A stretch of 60,420 bases of DNA from JAJDIA01 sp031555145 (GCA_031555145.1 JAVBUR010000048.1:1-60420), one strand, 5' to 3'; positions 1 to 9,113 are shown, counted from the stretch's first letter. Notes: generated from the letters alone by a model not told the origin. Numbers and translations are program-made.

Positions 1-2
1 GG

Positions 3-113
3 CGCAAAAAACATATAACATCCCCTATCCGGGGGCTTGCGCACCCCGGCTACGAACACGATGCCCGTGACCGGGCATTCATCGTCGCAAAAACCTTCCT
101 TAATCCAACATAA
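3..113 (+). CDS. C-terminal end of an unidentified gene (partial)
   Basis: An open frame enters from the left edge and stops at TAA. It ends in the residues FIVAKTFLNPT. Nothing in the 36 visible residues identifies a family. The stretch is GC-rich and contains small inverted repeats around positions 28-50 and 65-80, so it could instead be part of a non-coding repeat. I give it low confidence. Confidence 0.3.
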   Translation, partial: RKKHITSPIRGLAHPGYEHDARDRAFIVAKTFLNPT

Positions 114-703
114 TTAGTTTCCAACGACCTTCAAATCCGACCAAACATGAAGATTTCCGACTGCCTATTGGAATAATTGCTGCTGTATACGGGATGATAT
201 ACCGATGAGATGCACATCTGTTAGTGTTGACATCAGCAATATTTAGTCTCCCCACAGGTGTGGAGTTATCTCCCCACAGATGTGGAGTCTTCTCTCCACA
301 GGTGTGGAACGCTCTCTCCACAACTGTGGAGAGGAAAGATCACAGCTGTGGAGAGGAAAGATCACAGCTGTGGAATGAAGAGGAGATTGGGATGACGGCA
401 ACAGATGATGCGGATGATGACAACAGATCGGGCTGTTGACGACAATAGATATTCTACACAACAAGGCTTTTTCAACAGGGAAACGACACCAAGGGCGCAA
501 GTGAAAGGAGATGTGGAAGCAGATGACGTTGCTTCCATCCTAACTGACTGAGTGGATGGAGAAAGTGGAAGGGTGGAAGCATTTTTGAAAAAAGTGCTTG
601 CAGGGGGGGATGCAGTGTATGGTATGGGCAGATGATAACACAAAAAAAGAACCGCCTCTGGTTTGAGACAGCTCCTTTTTTATATGAAGTGAGAAGCGTA
701 TGC
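114..703. other. Gene-free stretch between the partial gene and rplS
   Basis: The only clear structure is the phased palindrome array described separately. Positions 395-450 are rich in the words GATGATG and ACAGAT with no clear period. A weak hairpin followed by T residues on the minus strand (645-665) could end rplS transcription. The short open frames here run through the palindrome array and look like by-products of it. Confidence 0.6.
252..373. repeat. Six palindromes CCACANNTGTGG spaced exactly 22 bp
   Basis: Copies start at 252, 274, 296, 318, 340 and 362. The central pair varies (GG, GA, GG, AC, GC, GC) and the last two copies begin with T instead of C. The 10-base spacers differ among the first copies while the palindromic word is kept. 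This is what repeated protein-binding sites on one face of the helix would look like. Confidence 0.85.
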
Positions 704-1051
704 TTACACTCTCTTTTCCTTGATTCTGGCTTTCTTACCGGTAAGGGCGCGCAGGTAATACAATTTGGCGCGGCGCACTTTACCGACTTTGTTCAGTGCG
801 ATGCTTTCAATAAACGGCGAATCCATCGGGAAAATTCTTTCCACACCTACGTTTTCAGACATCTTACGAACGGTGAAACGTTTTTTGTCACCATGACCGG
901 AGATGCGGATCACCACACCACGATACTGCTGGATACGTTCCTTGTTTCCTTCTCTGATACGGTATGCTACTGTGATCGTGTCGCCACTCTTGAAAGCGGG
1001 AAACTCATTCTTGGTAGCAAATGCTTCTTCTGCAATTTTAATAAAATCCAT
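704..1051 (-). CDS. rplS: 50S ribosomal protein L19
   Basis: This is L19 of the large ribosomal subunit, which sits at the interface with the 30S subunit. The 115-residue length is normal for the family. The conserved core is visible: a KSGDTITVAYRI-like strand, the R-GVVI-R segment, the FTVRK-S-VGVER-F stretch and a basic C-terminus with KVRRAKLYYLR. I chose the ATG that gives MDFIKIAEEAF because longer readings add residues (MRFVQKQ...) that the family lacks. It stands alone, with a Bacteroidetes-type promoter upstream. Confidence 0.95.
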   Translation of the reverse strand: MDFIKIAEEAFATKNEFPAFKSGDTITVAYRIREGNKERIQQYRGVVIRISGHGDKKRFTVRKMSENVGVERIFPMDSPFIESIALNKVGKVRRAKLYYLRALTGKKARIKEKRV

Positions 1052-1136
1052 TGTCGTATAGCTTTTTAATTGTTTTTGGACGAAACGCAATGTAACGGGT
1101 AACTCTTATCCCGACAGAGATTACGTAAAGCGGATG

Positions 1137-1168
1137 CAAAGGAACGAAAGATTTACAAAACCACCAAA
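1137..1168 (-). promoter_or_regulatory. Probable promoter of rplS
   Basis: On the minus strand there is TTTG, 20 bases, then TTCCTTTG, which is one mismatch from the Bacteroidetes -7 element TAnnTTTG. It lies about 85 bases upstream of the rplS start. Confidence 0.45.
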
Positions 1169-1198
1169 GATTTCGCCGAATAATTTACATCAAAACAG

Positions 1199-2125
1199 TT
1201 ATTTCCCTTTCCGTTGCAGTTCCAACAGGGGGCGGTAGCCAATCACAATGATGCCTTCGTCCTGCAGTAACTTCTTCATTTGATCGCTGGAAAACAGGTT
1301 AAGCTCACGAATACGCGTCTCTGCTGAATTGGTGATCGAACGGATCTCCTCCCCATCTGTTGCACCGTGGATATAGATTTCCGTCACACCGGGTTTCAGG
1401 TTTTTGATGTAGTTTTCCCAGAAAGGCCACAGGTTATCTTTCGTATAACCGTTTTGTAATTCTTCATGGATAAAATAGTCGCTGAATACGATCCCGTTTT
1501 TCGCAAATTCGTCGCGCAGTCCCGGGAAGCCCATACTGGCACAGGTAGCCTGCGAAGCCATACGGACCGGCAGATTGAATTCCATCGCTAACTGCATATA
1601 TACTTTCGCATACTGTTCAGTATACTGATACGTTCCCATGTGGGAGTCGATATGGGTGACGGGAATACCACTATCCAATGCCTTCTGTATTTGCGCACGT
1701 CCTTCGATCAAGGCTTCTTCCGGAGTGGCGCCTTTATAGACTTCCAGTACGCCTTTCCACATATAACCCTGCTCGTCATACAAACCGGGCACTTCCGTAC
1801 GCGGAGCGACTGTTCCCCATCGATAGTTCTTCCATTCGGCTGTCAGTGTCAGGTGCACACCAAAGTCACGTTCGGGATGAGCCACCGCATAAGCAGCTAT
1901 CTCGTTATACCAGGAACAGGTTCCCATAATAGTAGCAGAACTCAGCAATCCTTTCTCCATTCCTTCGATCGTTCCCCGGTTAGCGGCATGACACATTCCG
2001 GCATCATCATTATTAATGATCAGGATACGGTCGGTAGGTTTATAACCTAATCGTTCAGCCAGGGTTTGAGCCTGCCCGATAAAAGCGATTGTACAAAATA
2101 AAAAGAGAATACATGGTTTTCTCAT
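1199..2125 (-). CDS. YdjC/ChbG-family carbohydrate deacetylase, exported
   Basis: The 308-residue product belongs to the YdjC/ChbG group, whose characterised members remove N-acetyl groups from sugar oligomers using a divalent metal. Visible motifs are NNDDAGMCHAAN (about residue 38, metal aspartate), GVHLTLT (about 92) and HIDSHMGTYQ (about 158, metal histidines). Residues 1-19 form a signal peptide ending in GQAQ, so it probably works in the periplasm or as an envelope protein. It is monocistronic, with its own promoter inside the end of the hydrogenase gene upstream. The substrate cannot be told from the sequence. Confidence 0.85.
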   Translation of the reverse strand: MRKPCILFLFCTIAFIGQAQTLAERLGYKPTDRILIINNDDAGMCHAANRGTIEGMEKGLLSSATIMGTCSWYNEIAAYAVAHPERDFGVHLTLTAEWKNYRWGTVAPRTEVPGLYDEQGYMWKGVLEVYKGATPEEALIEGRAQIQKALDSGIPVTHIDSHMGTYQYTEQYAKVYMQLAMEFNLPVRMASQATCASMGFPGLRDEFAKNGIVFSDYFIHEELQNGYTKDNLWPFWENYIKNLKPGVTEIYIHGATDGEEIRSITNSAETRIRELNLFSSDQMKKLLQDEGIIVIGYRPLLELQRKGK

Positions 2126-2155
2126 AATACATCAATTAGCGATCATTATTCGCCG

Positions 2156-2184
2156 CAAATGTACTATTTTTACTTATACGACAA
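2156..2184 (-). promoter_or_regulatory. Promoter of the YdjC gene
   Basis: The minus strand reads TTG, 18 bases, TACATTTG, a full match to TAnnTTTG. The -33 part overlaps the last codons of the sensory hydrogenase gene. Confidence 0.6.
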
Positions 2185-4023
2185 CAATATCGACCGTAAC
2201 ATCTTTTCTGTCTTGGCAGCCCCTTCCCCAAGGATAAAACCGATCTGCTGTACCTGGCGCAGGTTCTCTTCGATCACTTCGGTTACGCGGTGGATGATCT
2301 CTTCCGAACGTTCGTCGCTCTGGTGCAGGTTGCGGAAGATGGCGCCTACCAGTTTATTGGGGATTAATTGGAAGATGGCCACATTGACCAGCTTATCTTC
2401 CATCTCCACATCGCGGTTCACAGTGGTATCATCATGCGAAAGCAGGTAGGTGAACTGGGATACGAGCGTGGGTGGCAATAGCGTTTTCAGGTCGGCGCCG
2501 ATCACATAAGGGATCACTTCGTGGATCTCTTTTACCTCCTCGCCCATAATTTCAATGAACGAAAGGTTGGATTCCACCACTTTCAGGTTCTCGTCCACAA
2601 AAACGATCCCTGCGCTGAGGCTGTGTATCAGGATCGACAAGGCTTCGTTCTTCGAGAATAACACCTCCCGCGTTTCGTCCAACATGGAACGTGTAGACTT
2701 CAGTTCATTGCGGAGCATGGATAGCTCTTCCATCGTCTTCTTGTTGGCATGTTTGGTTTCACGGTTATTGTACTGCGACCAGGTGACACACATCTCCGGG
2801 ATGGCGATATTCTGCGCCACGGCACGGGCCAGTCCCCGGCAGGTTTCAAACCCACAGGCACCACAATCTACTTCTTTCTGGTTGTTGCGCTCGGTGATCT
2901 GGTTAAGGGCGATCTTCTGTTCATACTCGCTGGGAGCAGGCAGGGCATACTTCTTGTCTGCAAAGCGGGCGGTATAAGCCTCGTTCTCGCCATGGGTTTC
3001 CATATCCTTCTCCCATTGTGCGATATCGATTTTTTCCAGTCGGCGATTGATATAATTCCTCACCAGCGAATGGCGAAGAAACTTCCTTCCCCCGTCCGAC
3101 GTACCCGGCCCCATGATACATCCCTCACAAAAGAAGAGGTTGAAATGGTGTTTGATCGTATTGTCCAGTTCCAGGAATTGTTGCACGGCGGCAATGGAGG
3201 AACGTCCTTCAGCCGTGATCACCTGTTCCTTCAGCAGGCTCATCTCCAACCCGGCAGCCTCTACAAATCCCTGAGGCAACGGATACAACCGCCCTTTATA
3301 GCCCAACGGTTCGTCAAAATCAGAATATTCACTGAATGTCTCCTTGATCTTGAACTCGGCAAAAAGCTCACGCAATTCCCTGAACGTGATCACGGCATCC
3401 ACCTTTGCCATACCGTAATACCGGTCCACGTCTTTCTTCGCCGCCACACAGGGAGTAATATGTACCACCTTCAGGTTCTCTCCATACCGCTGCCGCACCA
3501 CCACCGCGCTGGCGGCCACCGGCGAGGCGAAAGGCATCAGGTTCCCGATTCCTTCGGGATAATGCATCTCGATCAGCGACACGATGGCCGGACAGCAACT
3601 GGTGATATAATATTTGCCATTGAACTCCTCACGGATCAGTTTACGGCATTTGCGGGCGATAATATCCACCCCAAACGACATCTCGGTTACGTATGTAAAA
3701 CCAAGTAACCGGATCATTTTGACAAACTTCCGGTAGTCCGTTATATCATCAAACTCGCCTGCAATCGACGGTGCACAAACAGCCGCCACCGGTTCGCCTG
3801 TATTCAGCAACTGTTTCACCTGTCCCTTCGAATCCAGGTAAGAAATAGCTCCGTAGGCACAGGTATCCTTGATACATCGTCCGCACAGGATACATTTGCT
3901 TTCTTCGATATACGGGAAGACACTGTTCTTCCGTATATGAATGGCCTTTACCGGACAGGTACGGATACAGGTATAACAGGCTTTACACCGGCTGCGGTCG
4001 AGTTTGATGATGGGGTCTAACAT
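2170..4023 (-). CDS. Sensory-type [FeFe] hydrogenase with PAS domain (HydS-like)
   Basis: The product has 617 residues. Two ferredoxin clusters come first (cysteines 13, 16, 19 and 23, then CILCGRC). The hydrogenase domain follows, with its three H-cluster loops: TSCCP (about 140), TPCVAAKKD (about 190) and FCEGCIMGPG (about 300). After that come a further Cys cluster (CGACGFETC ... C) near 390 and a PAS domain near 455-560. The loops differ from catalytic HydA (MPC-K and ACPGGC-GGG), and there is no output kinase domain. This layout matches the PAS-bearing sensory [FeFe] hydrogenases, thought to sense H2 or redox state. It is the last gene of the hydrogenase operon, 27 bases after hydA. The phosphatase at the head of the operon is a likely partner; that link is inference. 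Confidence 0.85.
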   Translation of the reverse strand: MLDPIIKLDRSRCKACYTCIRTCPVKAIHIRKNSVFPYIEESKCILCGRCIKDTCAYGAISYLDSKGQVKQLLNTGEPVAAVCAPSIAGEFDDITDYRKFVKMIRLLGFTYVTEMSFGVDIIARKCRKLIREEFNGKYYITSCCPAIVSLIEMHYPEGIGNLMPFASPVAASAVVVRQRYGENLKVVHITPCVAAKKDVDRYYGMAKVDAVITFRELRELFAEFKIKETFSEYSDFDEPLGYKGRLYPLPQGFVEAAGLEMSLLKEQVITAEGRSSIAAVQQFLELDNTIKHHFNLFFCEGCIMGPGTSDGGRKFLRHSLVRNYINRRLEKIDIAQWEKDMETHGENEAYTARFADKKYALPAPSEYEQKIALNQITERNNQKEVDCGACGFETCRGLARAVAQNIAIPEMCVTWSQYNNRETKHANKKTMEELSMLRNELKSTRSMLDETREVLFSKNEALSILIHSLSAGIVFVDENLKVVESNLSFIEIMGEEVKEIHEVIPYVIGADLKTLLPPTLVSQFTYLLSHDDTTVNRDVEMEDKLVNVAIFQLIPNKLVGAIFRNLHQSDERSEEIIHRVTEVIEENLRQVQQIGFILGEGAAKTEKMLRSILLSYK

Positions 4024-4050
4024 AACTATATATAATTCATGGTTATTTCT

Positions 4051-5835
4051 CTAATACCGTTCTCGTTCGGTATAGTACGTATGTAATAACTTATGCGATA
4101 GTGAGCCGTTGGGTTCACCCAGAAATTCGGCATAAATCGCCTGCACCTCCGGATTCTCGTGCGACTTGCGCAGCGTCATCTTTTCGTCTTCCTTGTAAAT
4201 GGCATCCATACGGGCGGTACGGATCGAGAGATTCGTCGGGATCGGTTGCCCGCCTCCTCCCAGGCATCCTCCCGGGCAGGCCATGATCTCAATGAAGTGA
4301 TACTGCACCTTTCCATCCCTGACAGCCTTCGCTAATTTGCGGGCATTCGCCAGCCCGTGGGCGATGGCGACCCGTAGCTCCACTCCTTCGAGGAAAGCGT
4401 ATTCCGGCTTCACTCCTGCAATCAGGAGCGTAGCCTCCTTGATGCCTTCAAATCCCCGCACAGGAGTAACACGCAGTCCGTCGAAAGGAACCTCATGTCC
4501 CGTCACCAGTTCGTACGCCGTCCGGATGGCGGCTTCCATCACACCTCCTGTAGCGCCGAAGATTACACCAGCGCCGGTGGACACTCCCATGATACTATCA
4601 TAGTTTTCACTCTTCAGTGTCAGCACATTGATACCCGACTGCTGGATCATTGAGGCCAGTTCACGCGTGGTCAGCACATAGTCCACATCCGTATACCCAC
4701 TGTCACGCATTTCCGGTCGGTTGGCTTCAAACTTCTTCGCCGTACATGGCATGATGGAGACACAAACGATATCCTTCGGATCGAGTCCCCTTTTCTGCGC
4801 ATAATACGTCTTAGCCAATGCGCCGAACATCTGTTGTGGCGACTTGCACGTAGACAGGTTGGGCAACAATTCAGGAAAAATATGTTCGATAAACTTAATC
4901 CATCCCGGCGAACAGGAGGTGAACATCGGTAAGGCAGTCGACGTACTACCATCTACCAATACCTTTTTCAACCGGTGCAGCAACTCCGTCCCTTCTTCCA
5001 TAATCGTGAGGTCGGCACTCCAGTCCGTATCCAACACTGCATCGAACCCCATGGCTCGAAGGGCCGCCACCATCTTGCCTGTCACCCGGTTACCGGCTTT
5101 TAGCCCGAAGCGTTCTCCCAGAGCAACACGTACGGCGGGGGCAGTCTGTACTACCACATGTTTAGTAGGGTCGTAGATGGCATTCCACACATCATCAATA
5201 TACTGCCGTTCCATCAGTGCACCGGTCGGACAACGATTAATACACTGCCCGCAATTAGTACACACCACACCGGCCACCGGCTTCTCATTGAAGGTACTCA
5301 TCTTTGTCCGGTTCCCTTTGTACGCCATAGTGAGTGCATCCACGCCCTGCAACTGTGCACAGGTACGTACGCAGCGCGTACAACGGATGCATTTGCTGTC
5401 GTCTTTCAGGATCGACGGCGACGATACATCCGGATGTGGGGGATGACGAAGACTGAGGAAGAGTTCTTCGTCCGTACGATATTCCGTAGCCAGACTTTGC
5501 AATTCACAACTGTTGTTCTTACTGCATTTGATACAATTTATGTTGTGTTCGGTTAGTATTAACTCAAGGATATGTTTCCTTGCCTGACGTATCTTCCGCG
5601 TATTGGTACGTATGACCATGTTCTCACGAACAGGAGTCGCACAAGCGGCTATCAGGTTCGGATCTTTTTCCACTTCGACCACGCAGATGCGACAATTCCC
5701 CGCCACACACAGGTCTTCATGATGGCAAAGCGTGGGTATATGTACATTCAACATCTTTGCTGCATGGAGAATGGACATCCCCTCTTCTACCTGCAGGGGC
5801 ACATCGTTGATCGTTATATTGATCAGGTTTGACAT
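4051..5835 (-). CDS. hydA: Catalytic [FeFe] hydrogenase subunit, NAD-linked type
   Basis: This 594-residue subunit carries the H-cluster that makes or uses H2. In order it has a plant-type [2Fe-2S] domain (CHHEDLCVAGNCRIC), a His/Cys-ligated cluster (HNINCIKCSKNNSCELQ), two [4Fe-4S] clusters (CIRCTRCVRTC and CTNCGQCINRC), and the hydrogenase domain with TSCSPGW, MPCTAKKFE and ACPGGCLGGGG, all intact. The Fe-hydrogenase small-subunit region forms the C-terminus. I chose the ATG giving MSNLINITIND; it has a purine-rich AAAGGAGGA 8 bases upstream, unusually clear for this phylum. It follows hydB by 16 bases. Together with hydB and hydC it should form an electron-bifurcating or NADH-linked trimer. 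The maturases HydE, HydF and HydG are not in the window. Confidence 0.93.
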   Translation of the reverse strand: MSNLINITINDVPLQVEEGMSILHAAKMLNVHIPTLCHHEDLCVAGNCRICVVEVEKDPNLIAACATPVRENMVIRTNTRKIRQARKHILELILTEHNINCIKCSKNNSCELQSLATEYRTDEELFLSLRHPPHPDVSSPSILKDDSKCIRCTRCVRTCAQLQGVDALTMAYKGNRTKMSTFNEKPVAGVVCTNCGQCINRCPTGALMERQYIDDVWNAIYDPTKHVVVQTAPAVRVALGERFGLKAGNRVTGKMVAALRAMGFDAVLDTDWSADLTIMEEGTELLHRLKKVLVDGSTSTALPMFTSCSPGWIKFIEHIFPELLPNLSTCKSPQQMFGALAKTYYAQKRGLDPKDIVCVSIMPCTAKKFEANRPEMRDSGYTDVDYVLTTRELASMIQQSGINVLTLKSENYDSIMGVSTGAGVIFGATGGVMEAAIRTAYELVTGHEVPFDGLRVTPVRGFEGIKEATLLIAGVKPEYAFLEGVELRVAIAHGLANARKLAKAVRDGKVQYHFIEIMACPGGCLGGGGQPIPTNLSIRTARMDAIYKEDEKMTLRKSHENPEVQAIYAEFLGEPNGSLSHKLLHTYYTERERY

Positions 5836-5851
5836 AACAGTTCCTCCTTTC

Positions 5852-7012
5852 TTAGTATATGATTTCTTCCCTGAAATTCTCGATAATTGACCGGAAGGCA
5901 TTACCTACCGATCGTCCCAGTCCACATTTGGAGGCATACCGCATTGTGTAAGCCAGCTTCAACAATTCATCCAGATACGTCTTCGGCTTCTCTTTCCGTT
6001 TCACAGCGCGGATACCGTTCAGCAACTGTTGTGTCCCCACCCGGCAGGGCACACACTGTCCGCAGGATTCTTCTTCGAAGAACACCAGGTAATTTTCAAG
6101 GATATTATACATCGAGCGTGATGAATTGAATACCTTGATCGACCCTCCTGTCGGAATCCCTTCAAAGCCGATAATTGTCGCCTTGAACTCCTTTCGCGGC
6201 ACACAGAAACCCGATGCGCCTCCAACCTGTACGGCTTTCGTATCGCCATCGCCAAATTCTTCGACAAACTGCTCTACCGTCATCCCCATCTCCAATTCAA
6301 ACACACCTTCCTTGCAGCAGTCGCCGGACACGGAGAAGAGTTTACTGCCCTGTGAGGCTTTTGTACCCAGTTTCCGGTATTCCTCCGCACCGATCTCAGC
6401 AATGATCATCGCATTGACAAACGTCTCCACATTATTCACCACCGTCGGTTTTCCCAGGTATCCTTCTACCACCGGGAACGGTGGCTTGTTCGTAGGCTCA
6501 CCGCGAAAGCCCGACATCGACTGGATCAACGCCGTCTCTTCCCCGCACACGTACGCCCCGGCACCAAAGATCAGTCCCAGTTTGAAATGAATCCCCAGCG
6601 ACCGTATCTGATTCTCCATCCGGTCAATGGCAATTTTCAGTTTGGTAGACAGGTATTTGTACTCACCGCGGATATAGATATAGCCCTCCCTGGCTCCCGT
6701 AATATACGAAGCCAGCGTCATTCCCCAGATCACCTTCTCAGAAGCCTTATCCAGTATCTCCCGGTCTTTGAAAGTTCCCGGTTCACCCTCATCTGCATTA
6801 CAAATAATATACTTTTCCGGCTCCGGATTTCCCATCACCGCTCTCCATTTCAGTCCCGTCGGGAAGCCGGCGCCACCGCGTCCGCGCAGTCCCGAGTCGA
6901 TCATCTCCTGCAGAAACTCCTCCCGCCCCATCTTCATGACATGCCGCATAATGGTCGGAAAGTCGATGTTCTCGCGAAAGATCAAGTCCGTTCGTTTTAA
7001 TTGTGTTACCAT
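5852..7012 (-). CDS. hydB: NuoF-like NADH-binding hydrogenase subunit
   Basis: The 386-residue protein is the flavin subunit that would pass electrons between NAD(H) and the HydA clusters. It shows the FMN/NADH motif GRGGAGFPTGLKW (about residues 43-55), the NADEGEPGTFKDR segment, the GAGAYVCGEETAL loop, an SLBB-like middle and the N3-type cluster ligands ESCGQCVPCR with a later Cys in ASKCGLGR. It is much shorter than HydB of well-studied trimeric hydrogenases, lacking both the N-terminal thioredoxin-like [2Fe-2S] domain and the C-terminal ferredoxin domain. It lies 24 bases after hydC. Confidence 0.9.
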   Translation of the reverse strand: MVTQLKRTDLIFRENIDFPTIMRHVMKMGREEFLQEMIDSGLRGRGGAGFPTGLKWRAVMGNPEPEKYIICNADEGEPGTFKDREILDKASEKVIWGMTLASYITGAREGYIYIRGEYKYLSTKLKIAIDRMENQIRSLGIHFKLGLIFGAGAYVCGEETALIQSMSGFRGEPTNKPPFPVVEGYLGKPTVVNNVETFVNAMIIAEIGAEEYRKLGTKASQGSKLFSVSGDCCKEGVFELEMGMTVEQFVEEFGDGDTKAVQVGGASGFCVPRKEFKATIIGFEGIPTGGSIKVFNSSRSMYNILENYLVFFEEESCGQCVPCRVGTQQLLNGIRAVKRKEKPKTYLDELLKLAYTMRYASKCGLGRSVGNAFRSIIENFREEIIY

Positions 7013-7036
7013 AATTCGTCGATTGTCATTTGCGGG

Positions 7037-7504
7037 TTACTTTTTCATGTAACTGACAAGGATATCCTTCACCTTCTCCGGTGTCAGTTCTCCATACAGT
7101 TCGTCGTTGATTAACATGGCCGGTCCCTTATGGCAGGAACCGAGACAGTTAGTGTAGCAGAGGGAAAACTTCCCGTCGGAGGTTGTTTCCCCGGGACGGA
7201 TACCGATCAATTCAGTGATGGCTTCCACAATATCCTCCTTCCGCTTCATGTCACAGATGATGGTCTGGCAGATACGGATCACATGTTTTCCCTGTTTCTC
7301 CGTAGACAGGAAGGAATAAAACGAGGCTGTACCGTACACATCTGCAGGCGACATACTCAGTTCCTTTGCAATCAGCACCATACACTCTTCATCCAGGTAG
7401 TAGTTTTGCTCTACCACCTCTTGCAGGACAGGCAACAGGCTGTTGCGCTTCCGTCCGTACTTATCAGCCAATTGACCGATAAACTCTTCGTTGTTGATAA
7501 GCAT
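7037..7504 (-). CDS. hydC: NuoE-like [2Fe-2S] hydrogenase subunit
   Basis: This 155-residue thioredoxin-like ferredoxin has the four NuoE-type cysteines: C-x4-C in RICQTIICD and C-x3-C in TNCLGSCHKGP. The N-terminal helical part (GRKRNSLLPVLQEVVEQ, then MSPADVYGTASFYSFL) is typical. It would relay electrons within the hydrogenase trimer, next to the flavin subunit. It sits 27 bases after the phosphatase gene in what looks like one operon. Confidence 0.92.
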   Translation of the reverse strand: MLINNEEFIGQLADKYGRKRNSLLPVLQEVVEQNYYLDEECMVLIAKELSMSPADVYGTASFYSFLSTEKQGKHVIRICQTIICDMKRKEDIVEAITELIGIRPGETTSDGKFSLCYTNCLGSCHKGPAMLINDELYGELTPEKVKDILVSYMKK

Positions 7505-7531
7505 TGCTGGCGAGTTAAGTAAGAATGATCT

Positions 7532-8758
7532 TTACATGTAGTTGACTGTTACCGCCTTCATGAAACGGTCGGTCAGCACCAGTGCCAACCGCCTGACCAG
7601 GTTCCTCCGCATCTCTATTTCCACAGGTAGCGTAGGGTCATGATGGCATTCATTAATTTTGGTACCCACCAGAAAGTGTATCTCGTCGCTATCCAGCAAG
7701 AGACGCACAATCCGGTCGGCCGGACCTTTGCCCAACTGTACCGTTGGGCTACGATGTATGTTGTTCAATAAATTTGTTACCTTGGTAAGGGTCAGTATTC
7801 CTTCTGTTACCAGATCCACCCCTTCCATTGTCGAGCTTGGGGGTAGTGTGGGATCAGTGATCTTTTCATCCGTCACCTCCCGCCTCAGTTCGCGGGCGAT
7901 GATCATCGTCGTGGTTGCTCCGCAGATTATTTTTCGTCCGTCAAAGCTATTCAGGAGCAGGGCAAACTCCGTGTCCCGCTCTATATGGAAAGGAGGCCCG
8001 GTACACAGGATCGTCCGTCGTGGCTTGCGAAAATAAGCCACAGCACAGGTCAGGTCGTCTTTGGGAGAATGCAGGTCGTGCGCCGAAGCCTGACGGACAA
8101 TCTTCTTCGAGAGCTCAGCCGATGCTATATCCGGTGCCGCCTCCACAGCCTCACGTACGTAACGGATCAAGTCGTTCCGCCCCCATCCCATCGTCAATCC
8201 CCGCCCCATGCCAGATTGGGTAATCCCGTCTGTACAGAATACGATACGGTCTTCCAGTTGCGGAACAAACGAACAAGCCCTCAGATCAGGATTACCCCTG
8301 ATAGACGCCTCACCTTTGTAACGCACATGCCGCCAGTCCGGTTCATACATGTGAGTGCCACGCAAGACAAACGTTGCCGGATTGTCATATTCCAACAGCG
8401 AAACAGCACCTTCACTCAACGATATATCCACAATTGTATATGTGGCATAGCTGATGCCACCGTCGCTATAGATCGGCAACGCCTTCATCAGCACACCGGC
8501 CATCCGCCCGGCATCCTTCTGTTCCTGTGAAAGATTCAATAAGATTGTGGAAGTAAGTGTAGCAAAAACATTCGCTTTCACCCCGTGCCCCATTCCATCC
8601 GATAAAACACATAAAATTCTATCCTCATCCGGAAGGCGTTTCGACAGCATTACATCGCCGCAGATCTTCTCCCCCTCGTGATTACATTGGAAGTAGCCAA
8701 TATCCACATGATACCGCCCTCCCGTTTCTTCAACGTCATGAAAAGCATTCGCATTCAT
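7532..8758 (-). CDS. SpoIIE/PP2C-type serine phosphatase, hydrogenase-linked
   Basis: The 408-residue cytoplasmic protein has the SpoIIE-type PP2C metal-binding motifs: GDVMLSK, VLSDGMGHG (about 50-58), FCTDGITQSGM (about 174) and PKDDLTCAVAYF (about 232). The last 170 residues form a second region that I cannot assign. No signal peptide or membrane segment is present. It is the first gene of the hydrogenase operon. Genes for such phosphatases are known neighbours of PAS-bearing sensory [FeFe] hydrogenases, so a regulatory path from HydS to the phosphatase is plausible but not shown by the sequence. Confidence 0.85.
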   Translation of the reverse strand: MNANAFHDVEETGGRYHVDIGYFQCNHEGEKICGDVMLSKRLPDEDRILCVLSDGMGHGVKANVFATLTSTILLNLSQEQKDAGRMAGVLMKALPIYSDGGISYATYTIVDISLSEGAVSLLEYDNPATFVLRGTHMYEPDWRHVRYKGEASIRGNPDLRACSFVPQLEDRIVFCTDGITQSGMGRGLTMGWGRNDLIRYVREAVEAAPDIASAELSKKIVRQASAHDLHSPKDDLTCAVAYFRKPRRTILCTGPPFHIERDTEFALLLNSFDGRKIICGATTTMIIARELRREVTDEKITDPTLPPSSTMEGVDLVTEGILTLTKVTNLLNNIHRSPTVQLGKGPADRIVRLLLDSDEIHFLVGTKINECHHDPTLPVEIEMRRNLVRRLALVLTDRFMKAVTVNYM

Positions 8759-8785
8759 ACGTCTGACACGTTGGCGTTAATCCTA

Positions 8786-8816
8786 CAAATATGCATTTTT
8801 CCCACCACATTTCCAA
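8786..8816 (-). promoter_or_regulatory. Possible promoter of the hydrogenase operon
   Basis: The minus strand reads TTG, about 20 bases, CATATTTG, one mismatch from TAnnTTTG. It lies about 30 bases upstream of the phosphatase start. The rest of the divergent gap up to 9113 shows no other clear signal; on the plus strand it is C-rich and T-rich. Confidence 0.4.
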
Positions 8817-9113
8817 GAAAAATCGCCATTATTCGCACCCCCAGCCCCTAAATCACCTTCTTTTCTTCCAAAAAACGACCCTCCATTTTACACCTTCCCA
8901 ACTCCCTGATCTACACTACCCTTATATACCATGCCTACCACATGCCTATTATGCACCTGTTACCAACCTATTGGCAGCCTATTGGTAAGCTATTGCCCAT
9001 CTCCTCAAAGAATGCTTACCTGCCAACCATTAGTAACCGTCTACTATGTTTTTTCACCCCATCCTTTAGGGTATTTACCCTCCCGGCGATCTTATCATAA
9101 AAACACCACTCCA

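Noticed and set aside
224..439. Small frame of 71 codons
   Set aside because: It reads through the 22-bp palindrome array; its composition comes from the repeats and there is no promoter match.
2749..3708. Plus-strand frame of 319 codons
   Set aside because: It lies opposite the sensory hydrogenase gene, which has all its Fe-S motifs; the frame is a by-product of its codon bias.
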